A stretch of DNA of 51,526 nucleotides from Butyrivibrio sp. (GCA_017470505.1 JAFUYO010000004.1:1-51526), one strand, 5' to 3'. Counted from the first letter of the stretch, positions 6,744 to 16,729 are shown. Program-made: numbers and translations. Notes: a model not told the origin generated them from the letters alone.

Positions 6744-7179
6744 AGCGGCATTCAAAGGTGAATACAGTCATTCCATCGATGCAAAAGGAAGACTCATAAT
6801 ACCGGCTAAGTTCCGAGAACTTCTCGGCGATCAGTTTGTGGTTACCAAGGGGTTTGACGGGTGTCTTTTTGTGTTTGCCGAGGAGGGCTGGAACGCCTTC
6901 GAGGAAAAGCTGCAGGCGCTTCCGATGGACAAGCCTGAAGCGAGAATGCTGGGACGTTTCTTTATCGCCGGAGCCATAGATGCCGAAGTTGACAAGCAGG
7001 GGAGGATCCTCATACCATCAAACCTTCTGCAGCACGCGAATATCGAGAAGGAAGCGGTTATCGCCGGAGTCGGGAACAGAGCCGAGATCTGGAGCAGGGC
7101 TGACTGGGAGAAGGCAACTACCTTCGGAGATATCGGTGAAATAGCAGCCAAGATGAGCGAATACGGTTTGAGCATTTAA
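6739..7179 (+). CDS. mraZ: Division/cell-wall cluster regulator MraZ
   Basis: 146 residues from a GTG start at 6739, the only start giving the correct N-terminus close to [20 protein letters not shown]. MraZ has two AbrB-like swapped-hairpin halves: the first around residues 7-50 and the second, opening with [19 protein letters not shown]-like text, around 73-118. It forms a ring-shaped oligomer that binds direct repeats upstream of its own operon and usually acts as repressor. Ribosome site is weak (GGTAG), as the leader is made of MraZ boxes. It is the first gene of the division operon, with rsmH 25 bases downstream. Confidence 0.95.
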   Translation: MGAAFKGEYSHSIDAKGRLIIPAKFRELLGDQFVVTKGFDGCLFVFAEEGWNAFEEKLQALPMDKPEARMLGRFFIAGAIDAEVDKQGRILIPSNLLQHANIEKEAVIAGVGNRAEIWSRADWEKATTFGDIGEIAAKMSEYGLSI

Positions 7180-7204
7180 CGGGGACAGGAAGCACAAGGC
7201 GCAA

Positions 7205-8140
7205 ATGGAATTCAAACATTACTCGGTGCTCCTTGAGGAGTGTATTGAAAACCTGAATATAAAACCGGACGGCATATACCTGGACGGAACCCTCGGAGGA
7301 GGCGGGCACTCTTTTTGCATAGCACAGCGCCTCTCGGACAAGGGACATCTGTACGGGACGGATCAGGATGAGGACGCCATAAAGGCTGCCGGAGCAAGGC
7401 TTGATGAGTTTAGTGGCAGGGTTACGATAATCCGTGACAACTACGAAAACGCGGTGGACAGACTTAAGGGAATGGGAGTTACCAAAGTTGACGGCATTCT
7501 TTTAGATCTGGGTGTTTCATCCTTTCAGCTGGACAATGCACAGAGGGGCTTTACTTATAAGGAAGATGTTCCCCTCGACATGAGGATGGACCGGAGGCAG
7601 ACACTCACCGCAAGAGATATAGTAAACACTTACTCCGAAACGGAGCTTTTCCATATTATCAGGGACTACGGTGAGGACAAATTCGCCAAAAACATCGCAA
7701 AGCATATTTGTTTTGAACGAAATAAAGTACAAATAGAGACTACAGGGCAATTAAATGATGTAATAAAAGCAGCAATTCCCGCGAAAATGCGGCAGAAGGG
7801 TGGTCACCCGTCGAAGAGAACATATCAGGCTATCAGGATTGCATTAAACAGAGAGCTGGATGTGCTGCAAAATTCCCTTGATAATTTTATAGATTTTTTG
7901 AATCCCGGAGGAAGGCTCTGTGTAATAACCTTCCATTCACTGGAGGATCGGATAACCAAAAATATTTTTAAAAGAAACGAAAATCCATGCACCTGCCCGC
8001 CGGACTTCCCGGTGTGTACCTGCGGAAATGTATCCAAAGGAAGAGTGATAACAAGAAAACCAATCGTGCCGAGCGACAAGGAGCTTTCGGAAAACAAGAG
8101 ATCTCAGAGCGCAAAGCTGAGAGTTTTTGAAAAAGCTTAG
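7205..8140 (+). CDS. rsmH: 16S rRNA (cytosine-1402 N4) methyltransferase
   Basis: 311 residues; the start is preceded by GGGGACAGGAAG. The SAM-binding site is [11 protein letters not shown] (residues 23-33), followed by the family markers [15 protein letters not shown] and [13 protein letters not shown], and the C-terminal FHSLEDRI and KRSQSAKLR. RsmH methylates C1402 in the ribosomal P site together with RsmI. Its place between mraZ and ftsL is the near-universal order in Firmicutes. Length fits the family (about 310). Confidence 0.97.
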   Translation: MEFKHYSVLLEECIENLNIKPDGIYLDGTLGGGGHSFCIAQRLSDKGHLYGTDQDEDAIKAAGARLDEFSGRVTIIRDNYENAVDRLKGMGVTKVDGILLDLGVSSFQLDNAQRGFTYKEDVPLDMRMDRRQTLTARDIVNTYSETELFHIIRDYGEDKFAKNIAKHICFERNKVQIETTGQLNDVIKAAIPAKMRQKGGHPSKRTYQAIRIALNRELDVLQNSLDNFIDFLNPGGRLCVITFHSLEDRITKNIFKRNENPCTCPPDFPVCTCGNVSKGRVITRKPIVPSDKELSENKRSQSAKLRVFEKA

Positions 8141-8173
8141 AACTGTTCAGAGCTTTGAAAGGAGGATAAGAAC

Positions 8174-8611
8174 ATGGCAAGAAGCGAATACATTCGCGGT
8201 ACTTCTGTAAGAAAACCAAATAGAGAATACAGACGTACCCCTCTTCATGTTCAGGAGACCACACACACAAGAAAACATCACATGTCGCTTGGATATCTTC
8301 TGTTCCTTTCACTGGCAATGACGCTCATGGTCTCAACTCTTGCCTGGTACATCTCACTCCAGTCACAGATCAAGGGAAGTGTAAAGAACATTGCAACACT
8401 GGAAAGTCAGCTGAATAATTTGAAACAGGACAATGATGAGGCGTATAATAGAGCCAGTGGAAATGTTGACCTGGATGAGGTCAAGAGAATAGCAATTCAG
8501 GAATACGGTATGACCTATGCCACAGAGGGGCAGATCGTCAGGTACTCGGACGAGGGAGGAAACGATTACGTCAGACAGCTTGCGCCTATTCCTGAAATCA
8601 ATAAGAATTAG
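8174..8611 (+). CDS. ftsL: Cell-division protein FtsL-like
   Basis: 145 residues, start preceded by GAAAGGAGG. The topology is a 35-residue basic cytoplasmic segment, one membrane helix (SLGYLLFLSLAMTLMVSTLAWYI, about 38-59, written in part), then an extracytoplasmic coiled coil (KNIATLESQLNNLKQDNDEAYN) and a short conserved DLDEVKRIAIQEYGM motif as in FtsL/DivIC proteins. Sequence identity within this family is low; the call relies on topology and on its fixed place between rsmH and the class B penicillin-binding protein. FtsL with DivIC and DivIB activates septal synthesis by FtsW and the PBP encoded next. Confidence 0.85.
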   Translation: MARSEYIRGTSVRKPNREYRRTPLHVQETTHTRKHHMSLGYLLFLSLAMTLMVSTLAWYISLQSQIKGSVKNIATLESQLNNLKQDNDEAYNRASGNVDLDEVKRIAIQEYGMTYATEGQIVRYSDEGGNDYVRQLAPIPEINKN

Positions 8612-8622
8612 CGAAGGCATAT

Positions 8623-10878
8623 ATGAATCGAAGAAGAACGGGGAATCCTCAGAAGTTTACAATAGGAATGAAGAAAAAGCTGGTAGTACTTTTTGTATTT
8701 GTACTACTGGCTTTCGTTGGGTTAGGGGTGAGGCTGATCCTCATCACCAAGAATAACGGGGAGGAGTACGAAAAACAGGTCCTGTCGCAGCAGCAGTACG
8801 ACTCGACAACGATTCCTTTCAGAAGGGGCGAGATACTGGATTCGAACGGGACTATTCTTGCGTACAGCGAGAAGGTGTACAATGTCATTTTGGATGCCAA
8901 GCTCCTTCTGCGCGACCCCAAGTTTCTGGAGCCAACAATAAATGCTCTGGTAAAAGAGTTTTCTCTCTCATCAAGTGATATAAGAGGGTATCTGAGTGAA
9001 CATCCGACATCTCAGTACTATATACTTGCCAAAAAACTCTCCTACGATGAGATAAAACACTTTCAGGACATGATAACTCCCGGAATGGAGGACTACAACT
9101 CCGACATTCAGGGAATATGGTTTGAATCAAGTTATATAAGGAAGTATCCCAACGGATCGCTTGCCTGTGATATCATTGGTTTTACAACAGGTGACAACAA
9201 CGGAATGTACGGTCTCGAGGAGTACTACAACAACACGCTCTCGGGAACTGCCGGAAGAGAGTACGGCTACCTCGACGAGGACTCAAACCTCGAGAGGACG
9301 ACTATTCCTGCGACCGACGGTGACAGCATAGTGACCACGATCGACGGAAACCTCCAGAATATCGTGGAGAAGCACCTCCAGGAGTTCAACGACACCTACG
9401 CCAATGCTGTCAGGCAGGGAAACGGTGCCAACAACGTCGGCTGTGTCATGATGGATATACACACGGGAGAGGTCCTCGCAATGGCGAGCTACCCGTTCTT
9501 TGATCTCAATGACCCGCGCGATTCCTCAAGGCTCATCGGAATGCCCTCCGTGGATGAGAAGGGCAACAAGGTAAAGGGAGAGTCCACCTTTGACTCGGGC
9601 GTTTACATCACAGAGGACATGCTGAAGAATTTCACGGACGAGCAGCTGTATCAGAATTACAACGCGCTCTGGAAGAACTTCTGCCTGGCGGATACCTATG
9701 AACCGGGATCTGTCGCAAAGCCCTTTACAGTGGCAACGGCTCTTGAGTGCGGAGCTATCACGGGCGATGAGGTGTACAACTGCACGGGAGGTCTTGAAGT
9801 CGGCGGCTGGAACATCAAGTGCCATAACCGCTACGGTGACGGCGCGGTCTCTGTTCAGAGAGGTATCGAGATATCCTGCAACGTGGCGATGATGCATATT
9901 GCCCAGGCAACGGGAGTCAGTACCTTTACCAAGTTCCAGAAGGATTTCGGCTTTGGCCTTAAGACCAACGTCGATCTGGCGGGAGAGGCCAGGACCGAGG
10001 GCCTTACATATTCGCCCAATAACATGACCAGCACTGACCTTGCAACGAACTCCTTCGGGCAGGGCTTTAACGTTGACATGATCGAGATGATCACAGCCTT
10101 TTCGTCGCTGATAAACGGCGGATATGTCTATGAACCTCACGTGGTCAAAAAAATCGTCTCCTCGAGTGGGGCGACCGTAAAGAATATTGAGCCCAGAGTT
10201 TTGCGCCAGGTTATTTCACAGAGCACCTCCGACAAGATAATCGAGTACTGCAACACTGTTGTCACAGGACCCAACGGTACAGGTAAGACTGCAAGGCCTG
10301 CCGGCTACATGATCGGAGGGAAAACAGGTACAGCCCAGACACTTCCCCGTGGAAACCGCCAGTATGTCGTTTCATTTATGGGATATGCGCCCGCAGATGA
10401 CCCGGATATAGCAATTTACGTCGTTGTTGACAGACCAAACGCGGTATTCCAGGACGATGCCAAGTTTGCGACCAGGATCGTGCGCGCTGTGCTCACAGAG
10501 GCTCTTCCTTATCTCAATTACCCCATGACAGAGGAGCTCTCCGAGAAGGAGCAGACGGAACTTGCAGAACTCAGGGAAAAGATGGTGACACCTGTTATCC
10601 CTGAGGGAGAGGCTTCAGAGGGCGAAGAAGGCAGCGAAGAAGAGACAACTGAGGAAGCAGATGCAGCTTCATCTGAAGAGAGTACATCATCTTCCATTTG
10701 GGAAACATTTGACGTGGACGCTGCAACAGGGTATTATATTGACCCGAATAACGGTAATTTGATCGACCCGGAAAGCGGATATGAGTTCGGCGGGGATGAA
10801 CTGCCCGATTTCACCGGAGAAACCGCTCCTTCGGAAGAAAACTCAGGCGCTAGTGCCTCTGAGACCAGCGGAAACTGA
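8623..10878 (+). CDS. Class B penicillin-binding protein (FtsI/SpoVD type transpeptidase)
   Basis: 751 residues, beginning 11 bases after ftsL. One N-terminal membrane helix (about 13-36) is followed by the PBP dimerisation domain (RRGEILDSNGTILAYS) and the transpeptidase domain with S363-x-x-K366 (EPGSVAKP), S418-C-N420 and K567-T-G-T570. It cross-links septal or spore-cortex peptidoglycan together with FtsW/SpoVE. B. subtilis SpoVD and PBP2B end in PASTA domains; this protein instead ends, after residue 650, in an acidic Glu/Ser/Thr-rich low-complexity tail and a short DPNNGNLIDPESG segment. Whether it serves vegetative division, sporulation or both cannot be decided; a single copy in the main cluster favours division. 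Confidence 0.93.
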   Translation: MNRRRTGNPQKFTIGMKKKLVVLFVFVLLAFVGLGVRLILITKNNGEEYEKQVLSQQQYDSTTIPFRRGEILDSNGTILAYSEKVYNVILDAKLLLRDPKFLEPTINALVKEFSLSSSDIRGYLSEHPTSQYYILAKKLSYDEIKHFQDMITPGMEDYNSDIQGIWFESSYIRKYPNGSLACDIIGFTTGDNNGMYGLEEYYNNTLSGTAGREYGYLDEDSNLERTTIPATDGDSIVTTIDGNLQNIVEKHLQEFNDTYANAVRQGNGANNVGCVMMDIHTGEVLAMASYPFFDLNDPRDSSRLIGMPSVDEKGNKVKGESTFDSGVYITEDMLKNFTDEQLYQNYNALWKNFCLADTYEPGSVAKPFTVATALECGAITGDEVYNCTGGLEVGGWNIKCHNRYGDGAVSVQRGIEISCNVAMMHIAQATGVSTFTKFQKDFGFGLKTNVDLAGEARTEGLTYSPNNMTSTDLATNSFGQGFNVDMIEMITAFSSLINGGYVYEPHVVKKIVSSSGATVKNIEPRVLRQVISQSTSDKIIEYCNTVVTGPNGTGKTARPAGYMIGGKTGTAQTLPRGNRQYVVSFMGYAPADDPDIAIYVVVDRPNAVFQDDAKFATRIVRAVLTEALPYLNYPMTEELSEKEQTELAELREKMVTPVIPEGEASEGEEGSEEETTEEADAASSEESTSSSIWETFDVDAATGYYIDPNNGNLIDPESGYEFGGDELPDFTGETAPSEENSGASASETSGN

Positions 10879-10895
10879 TTTTTTGGAGATTTGAT

Positions 10896-11864
10896 ATGAA
10901 CGACTATTTGATGAGGACACTTCTTCCCACGCTTTTTTCCTTCGCAATCGCGGCTCTGATAGGGCCCAAGGTGATCGAAATGCTCAAAAGGCTTCACGCC
11001 GGGCAGCCCGAGAGGGAGGCGGGACTTGAGTCTCACAAGAAAAAGAGCGGGACGCCCACCATGGGAGGCATTATTTTTCTGATTCCCTTCGTTATCATAG
11101 GTATTTTTTACGGGGCAGGCCACAGGGAAGTTATCCCGGTGCTCATTCTGACGGTCGGATTTGGCCTCATCGGCTTTATAGATGATTACATCAAGGTTGT
11201 AAAAAAGAATAATCAGGGACTTAAGGCGTGGCAGAAGATTCTCGGCCAGTTTGTCATAACTGTTATCTTTGCTGTTTATGTGGAGAATTTTTCGGGCATA
11301 TCGCTTGCCATGAAGGTTCCTTTTACGGATTTTACTCTGGATTTTGGCTTTCTGAACATACCTGTCATGTTTTTTATAGCTCTGGGAACGGCCAACGGAA
11401 CCAATTTCACCGACGGGGTTGACGGGCTGTGCGCTTCAGTCACAGCCGTTGTTGCAGCCTTTTTTGCTGCGGCAGGAATGTTCTACCACGCATCCGGAGC
11501 GGAGGTCATGTCGGCGGCGATGCTGGGCGCTCTTCTTGGATACCTTCTTTACAATGTTTATCCCGGAAAGGTCATGATGGGTGACACAGGCTCGCTCGCC
11601 ATCGGAGGCTTTGTGACAGGAATAGCATACGTCATGCAGATACCGATATTCATCGTTATAGTAGGTTTTATCTATGCTCTGGAAGTTGTTTCGGTCATAA
11701 TGCAGGTTTCATATTTTAAGATAACACACGGCAAGAGGATATTCAGAATGGCCCCTATCCACCACCACTTTGAGAAGGGCGGTTGGTCGGAGACCAGGGT
11801 TGTTAATGTGTTTACCACGGTTACAATACTCTTTTGCCTTGTGGCTTACGCAGGACTCAGATAA
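10896..11864 (+). CDS. mraY: Phospho-MurNAc-pentapeptide transferase
   Basis: 322 residues; TTTTGGAGATTTGAT precedes the ATG. A polytopic membrane enzyme (about ten helices) that transfers phospho-MurNAc-pentapeptide from UDP to undecaprenyl phosphate, making lipid I. Family markers are KKKSGTPTMGG near residue 50, GFIDDYIKV around 92-100, GTANGTNFTDGVDGL with catalytic aspartates, GDTGSLAIGG and the C-terminal PIHHHFE. Note that no murF gene precedes it, unlike the order in many Firmicutes. Confidence 0.97.
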   Translation: MNDYLMRTLLPTLFSFAIAALIGPKVIEMLKRLHAGQPEREAGLESHKKKSGTPTMGGIIFLIPFVIIGIFYGAGHREVIPVLILTVGFGLIGFIDDYIKVVKKNNQGLKAWQKILGQFVITVIFAVYVENFSGISLAMKVPFTDFTLDFGFLNIPVMFFIALGTANGTNFTDGVDGLCASVTAVVAAFFAAAGMFYHASGAEVMSAAMLGALLGYLLYNVYPGKVMMGDTGSLAIGGFVTGIAYVMQIPIFIVIVGFIYALEVVSVIMQVSYFKITHGKRIFRMAPIHHHFEKGGWSETRVVNVFTTVTILFCLVAYAGLR

Positions 11865-11888
11865 GGAACTGTAGCAGGAGAATACACA

Positions 11889-13262
11889 ATGAAAGCGGAT
11901 TTAAAGGGAAAAAAGGTTCTTGTGATAGGTTCGGGACTATCGGGCGTAGGGTCGGTGAGGCTCCTTACGGAGGTAGGAGCCGGGGTCGTGATGCTTGAAG
12001 AAAACACCAGGGTCACAAGAGATGCCATCATAGAGAAACTGAATGAACAGGACAGGGATAGCACAGAAATAATAATCGGAGAGATATCCGGAGAGGTGCT
12101 TGATGACATAGCGCTCACTGTGCCGAGCCCCGCTGTGCCTCTGGATTCCCCCACGATGATGAGGATAAAGGAGAGAAATATCCCAATCTGGAGTGAAATA
12201 GAGCTCGCCTATAATTTTTCAAAGGGCAGAATGATAGCCATAACAGGGACTAACGGCAAGACCACAACGACGACACTTGTCGGGGATATCATGAAGGCTT
12301 ACTATGACAGCGTCTATGTTGTCGGCAATATCGGCGTTTCTTTTGCTGAGAACGCACTCAAGATGACGGACGATACCGTGATAGTCGGGGAGATCAGCTC
12401 CTTCCAGCTCGAAGCGGTTGACAATTTCCACGCATCGGTATCGGCTATCCTGAATGTCACACCGGATCATCTGAACAGGCATCACACCATGAAGTGCTAT
12501 GCGGCCATGAAGGAAAATGTGACGCAGAATCAGACAAAAGCTGACACCTGCGTACTTAATTACGACAACGAGTACACGAGGGATTTTGGAGAAAGATGCC
12601 CGTCATCTGTTGTCTGGTTTTCAACCTCGCACAGGCTTGACGAGGGCTTTTACCTTGACGGGGAAGAAATCGTTCTTGGAATCGGCGGCAGGGCAGTGCC
12701 CATCATGAACATCCGTGAGATGAACCTCGTGGGACTCTGCAACGTGGAGAACGTAATGGCTGCCATCGCCATGTCCATGGCAATGGGGGTTCCGATGTCG
12801 ACGATACTGTCGGTGATAAGGACCTTCAAGGCCGTTGAGCACAGGATAGAGTTTGTCGCAACCAGGCAGGGTGTTGACTACTACAATGATTCCAAGGGTA
12901 CTAACCCCGATGCTGCAATTCAGGGAATAAGGGCCATGAACAGGCCGACGATCCTCATAGGAGGCGGGTACGACAAGGGAAACGAGTTCGATGAGTGGAT
13001 CGAGAACTTCGGCGATAAGGTGAAGCTCCTTGTGCTGATAGGCCAGACCAGGGAAAAGATTGCCGAGTGCGCCAAAAAGCACGGATTTACGAACTATGTG
13101 TTCAAGGACAGCTACGAGGAGGCCCTTAAGTTCTGCACAGAGAGCGCAAATAAGGGCGATGCGGTGCTGTTGTCACCTGCCTGCGCCAGCTGGGATATGT
13201 TCCCCAACTATGAGACCAGAGGGAAAAAGTTTAAGGAATACGTTAATAAGCTGCCGTCATAA
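11889..13262 (+). CDS. murD: UDP-N-acetylmuramoylalanine-D-glutamate ligase
   Basis: 457 residues; start preceded by GCAGGAGAA. The N-terminal Rossmann-like domain opens with KKVLVIGSGLSGVGS, the ATP loop is TGTNGKTTTT (119-128), followed by NHTPDHLNRH-type text (NVTPDHLNRHHTM) and the C-terminal domain with EHRIEFV, NDSKGTNPDAA and ILIGGGYDKG. It adds D-glutamate to UDP-MurNAc-L-alanine in the cytoplasm. It lies between mraY and ftsW, in the usual order. Confidence 0.97.
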   Translation: MKADLKGKKVLVIGSGLSGVGSVRLLTEVGAGVVMLEENTRVTRDAIIEKLNEQDRDSTEIIIGEISGEVLDDIALTVPSPAVPLDSPTMMRIKERNIPIWSEIELAYNFSKGRMIAITGTNGKTTTTTLVGDIMKAYYDSVYVVGNIGVSFAENALKMTDDTVIVGEISSFQLEAVDNFHASVSAILNVTPDHLNRHHTMKCYAAMKENVTQNQTKADTCVLNYDNEYTRDFGERCPSSVVWFSTSHRLDEGFYLDGEEIVLGIGGRAVPIMNIREMNLVGLCNVENVMAAIAMSMAMGVPMSTILSVIRTFKAVEHRIEFVATRQGVDYYNDSKGTNPDAAIQGIRAMNRPTILIGGGYDKGNEFDEWIENFGDKVKLLVLIGQTREKIAECAKKHGFTNYVFKDSYEEALKFCTESANKGDAVLLSPACASWDMFPNYETRGKKFKEYVNKLPS

Positions 13263-13277
13263 GATGAGGAGAGTAAT

Positions 13278-14426
13278 TTGGATAGAGCGGGGATACTGAG
13301 AAAATACAGGGAAGAATCATATATTGATTACAGTCTGATATTCATCATTTTGTTCCTTCTTGCTTTCGGACTGATAATGCTTTACTCCACGAGCTCCTAT
13401 GAGGCAGGACTTGATTTTGGCGACTCGGCCTACTACTTCAAGCATCAGCTCGTTCCAACGCTTCTGGGGCTGGCAGTGATGGTCGGCGTCTCCTATGTGC
13501 CCTACAGGATACTGGCAAGGCTTGCGATGCCCATCTACATGATATCAGCAGCTCTTCTTGTCATGATCATCCCCTTCGGAGTTACCATCAACGGAGCCAA
13601 GAGGTGGCTCAGGTTCATGGGAATATCCATTCAGCCGGCAGAGGTTGCCAAGGCCGCGGTTATCATCTTTACGGCAACCATCATAATCAAGCTCAAAAGA
13701 AATCTTGTCACGCTCAAAGGCTTTGGCACGGCAATGCTGTTTCCGACGATACTGGCCGGAATGGTGTATATAATCACGAGAAACCTGAGCTCCGCCATCA
13801 TCATCATGGGGATTGCGATCGTCATGATGTTCATATCGACGCCCGGATACAAGAGGTATGTGCTTGCCGGTGTGTCAGTGCTTGCCATGGCAGCAGCCCT
13901 GGTCCTTATCATTGCCAATTCCAAGCAGGCCAGCGGCATGAGCTACCGTTTTGAGCGGGTACAGGCATGGCTGGATCCTGCGGCATACGCCTCGGGCAAG
14001 GGCTTCCAGACTCTTCAGGCGCTCTATGCCATCGGCTCCGGCGGAGTGTTCGGCAAAGGGCTCGGAGAGAGCATGCAGAAGATGGGATTTATCCCTGAGG
14101 CCCAGAATGATATGATCTTCTCGATCATCTGCGAGGAGCTTGGCCTTTTTGGGGCGATTGCGGTTATGCTGATGTTCCTGCTCCTTATCTGGAGACTTAT
14201 GATAATTGCAAACAATGCCCCCGATATGTTTGGGGCCCTTCTTGTTATCGGAGTTATGGGACATATCTCGATCCAGGTGATCCTCAACATCGCGGTTGTT
14301 ACAAATACCATTCCCAACACGGGTATCACACTTCCCTTTATCAGCTACGGCGGATCGGCTGTTATCATTCAGCTGGCTGAGATAGGGATTAGCCTCAATG
14401 TGGCCAGAAATATAGGCAGAGAATAA
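13278..14426 (+). CDS. ftsW: FtsW/SpoVE lipid II polymerase
   Basis: 382 residues from a TTG start at 13278, with GATGAGGAGAG ten bases upstream; no ATG is placed suitably. SEDS-family membrane glycosyltransferase with about ten helices; markers are GAKRWLRFMGISIQPAEVAK (about 105-124), the Y-F-ER-V-AWLDP loop, GGVFGKGLGES, QNDMIFSIICEELG and NTGITLPFISYGGSA. It polymerises lipid II at the septum together with the class B PBP encoded in the same operon. In Clostridia the copy in this position may be the SpoVE counterpart. murG, usually next, is absent here: divIB follows after six bases. Confidence 0.93.
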   Translation: MDRAGILRKYREESYIDYSLIFIILFLLAFGLIMLYSTSSYEAGLDFGDSAYYFKHQLVPTLLGLAVMVGVSYVPYRILARLAMPIYMISAALLVMIIPFGVTINGAKRWLRFMGISIQPAEVAKAAVIIFTATIIIKLKRNLVTLKGFGTAMLFPTILAGMVYIITRNLSSAIIIMGIAIVMMFISTPGYKRYVLAGVSVLAMAAALVLIIANSKQASGMSYRFERVQAWLDPAAYASGKGFQTLQALYAIGSGGVFGKGLGESMQKMGFIPEAQNDMIFSIICEELGLFGAIAVMLMFLLLIWRLMIIANNAPDMFGALLVIGVMGHISIQVILNIAVVTNTIPNTGITLPFISYGGSAVIIQLAEIGISLNVARNIGRE

Positions 14427-14432
14427 TTTGTT

Positions 14433-15224
14433 ATGGCGAAGAGACGAAAAAAAGTTTCACATAAAAGAAGGGATATCTCTTTTGCGGGCTCTATTCTGAT
14501 GAACAGGAGCATCCTGATAATCGCCTGTATAGCTGTCTGCGCACTTATAGCGATCGGAGGCGTGGCCAAATATGTTTATGACACCTACACTGTCACCAAT
14601 ATCTATGTCACCGGGAATACCCATTACACCAACGATGAGATCATAGACATGGTGATGGGGGAGAGGCCGATAAATAATTCCATTTACCTCTCGCTTAAGT
14701 ACAGGAACAAGAGCATCAGAAACATACCTTTCATCGAAAAAATGGACGTAGATATCGTATCGCCGAATACCATCAGGATAAATGTCTACGAGAAGGCGAT
14801 AGCCGGATACATTGCGTATCTGGGAAGATATATGTACTTTGACAGAGACGGCATCGTGGTCGAGAGCTCTTTTGAGAGATCCCCGGGAGTTCCCGAGGTC
14901 ATGGGGCTCAATTTCAATTACTGCATCATGTACGAGAAGCTCCCCATTGAAAACCAGAAGGTCTTTGAGGAGATACTCGATATAACGCAGCTCCTCTCCA
15001 AGTATGAGCTTGAGGCGGAGAGGATATTCTTTGACAGCGAGTACAACGTCTATCTGTATTTTGGCAACATAGAAGTGAGTCTTGGAACTGATGAGTATAT
15101 AGACGAGAAAATTATACAACTTCAGTACATTTTGCCTAAACTTGACGGAAAAACGGGTATACTTGAGATGAAAGATTTTGACGAAGATACCAAAAATGTC
15201 ACATTTGAAGAAAAAAATCATTAA
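14433..15224 (+). CDS. divIB: Division protein FtsQ/DivIB
   Basis: 263 residues, starting six bases after ftsW. A basic cytoplasmic start (MAKRRKKVSHKRR) precedes one membrane helix at about 25-47 and a POTRA domain whose first strand is NIYVTGNTHYTNDEIIDMV; then IPFIEKMDVDIVSPNTIRINV and YMYFDRDGIVVESS are typical of FtsQ. It binds FtsL and DivIC in the divisome. No ribosome site better than the coupling to ftsW is seen. It is the last gene before the separate ftsZ promoter. Confidence 0.9.
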   Translation: MAKRRKKVSHKRRDISFAGSILMNRSILIIACIAVCALIAIGGVAKYVYDTYTVTNIYVTGNTHYTNDEIIDMVMGERPINNSIYLSLKYRNKSIRNIPFIEKMDVDIVSPNTIRINVYEKAIAGYIAYLGRYMYFDRDGIVVESSFERSPGVPEVMGLNFNYCIMYEKLPIENQKVFEEILDITQLLSKYELEAERIFFDSEYNVYLYFGNIEVSLGTDEYIDEKIIQLQYILPKLDGKTGILEMKDFDEDTKNVTFEEKNH

Positions 15225-15265
15225 ATTGTCTCAAAAACAATGAATATTTTATAAAAAAATACGGG

Positions 15266-15294
15266 TTGATAATTGGGAAAAAAAATCGTATCAT
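15266..15294 (+). promoter_or_regulatory. Dedicated ftsZ promoter
   Basis: TTGATA (15266-15271), 17-bp spacer, TATCAT (15289-15294), in the 114-base gap after divIB. The transcript would begin near 15301 and the leader includes GAAGGAGGA. It lets ftsZ be expressed above the rest of the operon. Confidence 0.7.
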
Positions 15295-15338
15295 AACTAG
15301 TAGCAATTCAGTAGGATTTATGAAGGAGGAGTTTTGTT

Positions 15339-16628
15339 TTGCTGGAGATAAAGTCTAATGAGGCAGAGAATGCCTGCAAAATAATCGTTGTTGGGGTTGG
15401 CGGTGCAGGCAACAATGCTGTTAATAGAATGGTTGACGAGAGTATAACCGGTGTCGAATTCATCGGCGTAAATACTGATAAACAGGCCCTTCAGCTCTGC
15501 AAGGCGCCCAAGCTCTTACAGATCGGTGAGAAGCTTACAAAGGGCCTTGGAGCAGGAGCTAAGCCCGAGATCGGACAGAAGGCTGCCGAGGAGAGTGCAG
15601 AGGAGATATCTGCAGCTATCAAGGGAGCAGACATGGTATTCGTTACCTGTGGTATGGGTGGCGGAACAGGAACGGGAGCTGCCCCTGTGGTAGCCAAACT
15701 TGCCAAAGAAATGGGAATCCTGACAGTCGGAGTTGTCACCAAGCCCTTCAAGTTCGAGGCCAAGGTGCGTATGCAGAATGCCCTTTTAGGTATCAGCAAT
15801 ATCAAGAATTATGTTGATACCCTGATCGTAATCCCCAACTCCAAGCTGCTTGAGATTGTTGACAGACGTACAACAATGCCCGATGCCCTCAAGAAGGCCG
15901 ATGAGGTTCTTCAGCAGGCTGTTCAGGGTATTACAGACCTTATAAATGTTCCTGCTATCATCAACCTTGACTTTGCAGACGTTTCAACCGTCATGACCGA
16001 GAAGGGTATCGCCCACATCGGTATCGGTAACGGCAAGGGCGAGGAGAAGGCACTTGAGGCAGTTAAGATGGCTGTCGATTCACCTCTTCTTGAGACAGAG
16101 GTCACGGGTGCAACGGATGTCATCATCAATATTTCCGGTGATATCACTCTTCAGGACGCTTCGGATGCTTCCGAGTATGTTCGTGAGCTTGCAGGCGACG
16201 ATGTAAACGTTATCTTCGGTGCGATGTACGATGAGAGCAAGACTGACGCATGTACCGTTACAGTTATCGCTACAGGTATTGAGGAGAAGCAGGTTTCCAA
16301 CAATGCAGCAGTAGAGCAGGCACAGCAGGCAGCTGCAGCAGCGGCCAAGGCAGCCAATCAGGCACAGGCCGAGGCTCGTGTGCAGGCACTCTCACATCCT
16401 CAGGCTGCACCTGTTACAGCACAGGTTCCTGTTCAGAACGTAGTTCCTCCGGTTGCACCGGTAAATCCCATACAGACTCCGGTCTCCACAATGGGGAATA
16501 CGGCACAGACCAGGGAGCCGGCAACATCTTCTGCACAGAGGCCCCTGTCTCTCAACAGACCTTCTGATATCAGGAGTACAGTAGAGCCCAAGTCACTCAA
16601 GATTCCGGATTTCCTTCAGAGAAAATAA
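15339..16628 (+). CDS. ftsZ: Tubulin-like division GTPase FtsZ
   Basis: 429 residues from TTG 15339, eight bases after GAAGGAGGA. The GTP-binding fold shows [15 protein letters not shown] near residue 18, the tubulin signature [10 protein letters not shown] near 106-115, and the T7 catalytic loop [11 protein letters not shown] (about 207-217). FtsZ polymerises into the Z-ring. The flexible linker (about 322-415) is rich in Ala, Gln, Val and Pro, and the C-terminal peptide [10 protein letters not shown] is the docking site for membrane anchors. No ftsA lies upstream; anchoring must depend on FtsA encoded elsewhere or on SepF. Confidence 0.98.
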   Translation: MLEIKSNEAENACKIIVVGVGGAGNNAVNRMVDESITGVEFIGVNTDKQALQLCKAPKLLQIGEKLTKGLGAGAKPEIGQKAAEESAEEISAAIKGADMVFVTCGMGGGTGTGAAPVVAKLAKEMGILTVGVVTKPFKFEAKVRMQNALLGISNIKNYVDTLIVIPNSKLLEIVDRRTTMPDALKKADEVLQQAVQGITDLINVPAIINLDFADVSTVMTEKGIAHIGIGNGKGEEKALEAVKMAVDSPLLETEVTGATDVIINISGDITLQDASDASEYVRELAGDDVNVIFGAMYDESKTDACTVTVIATGIEEKQVSNNAAVEQAQQAAAAAAKAANQAQAEARVQALSHPQAAPVTAQVPVQNVVPPVAPVNPIQTPVSTMGNTAQTREPATSSAQRPLSLNRPSDIRSTVEPKSLKIPDFLQRK

Positions 16629-16641
16629 AATGAGAATTAAG

Positions 16642-16668
16642 CCTCCACCACACCGGTGGAGGTTTTTT
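16642..16668 (+). terminator. ftsZ terminator
   Basis: CCTCCACC (16642-16649) and GGTGGAGG (16655-16662), five-base loop, then six T. Confidence 0.93.
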
Positions 16669-16710
16669 ATTCAATAGGACATTGCTGCGCAATTCCTATT
16701 GAATAAAAAC
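16667..16710 (+). repeat. Post-terminator repeat with intact hairpin
   Basis: TTATTCAATAGGA (16667-16679) pairs perfectly with TCCTATTGAATAA (16694-16706), extended inwards by ATTG/CAAT across one bulged base, ending in AAAAAC. The same sequence in degraded form follows the dfx terminator at 3465-3503. It is probably a dispersed intergenic repeat. Confidence 0.6.
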
Positions 16711-16729
16711 GCTCCGCTAAGGATGCGCA

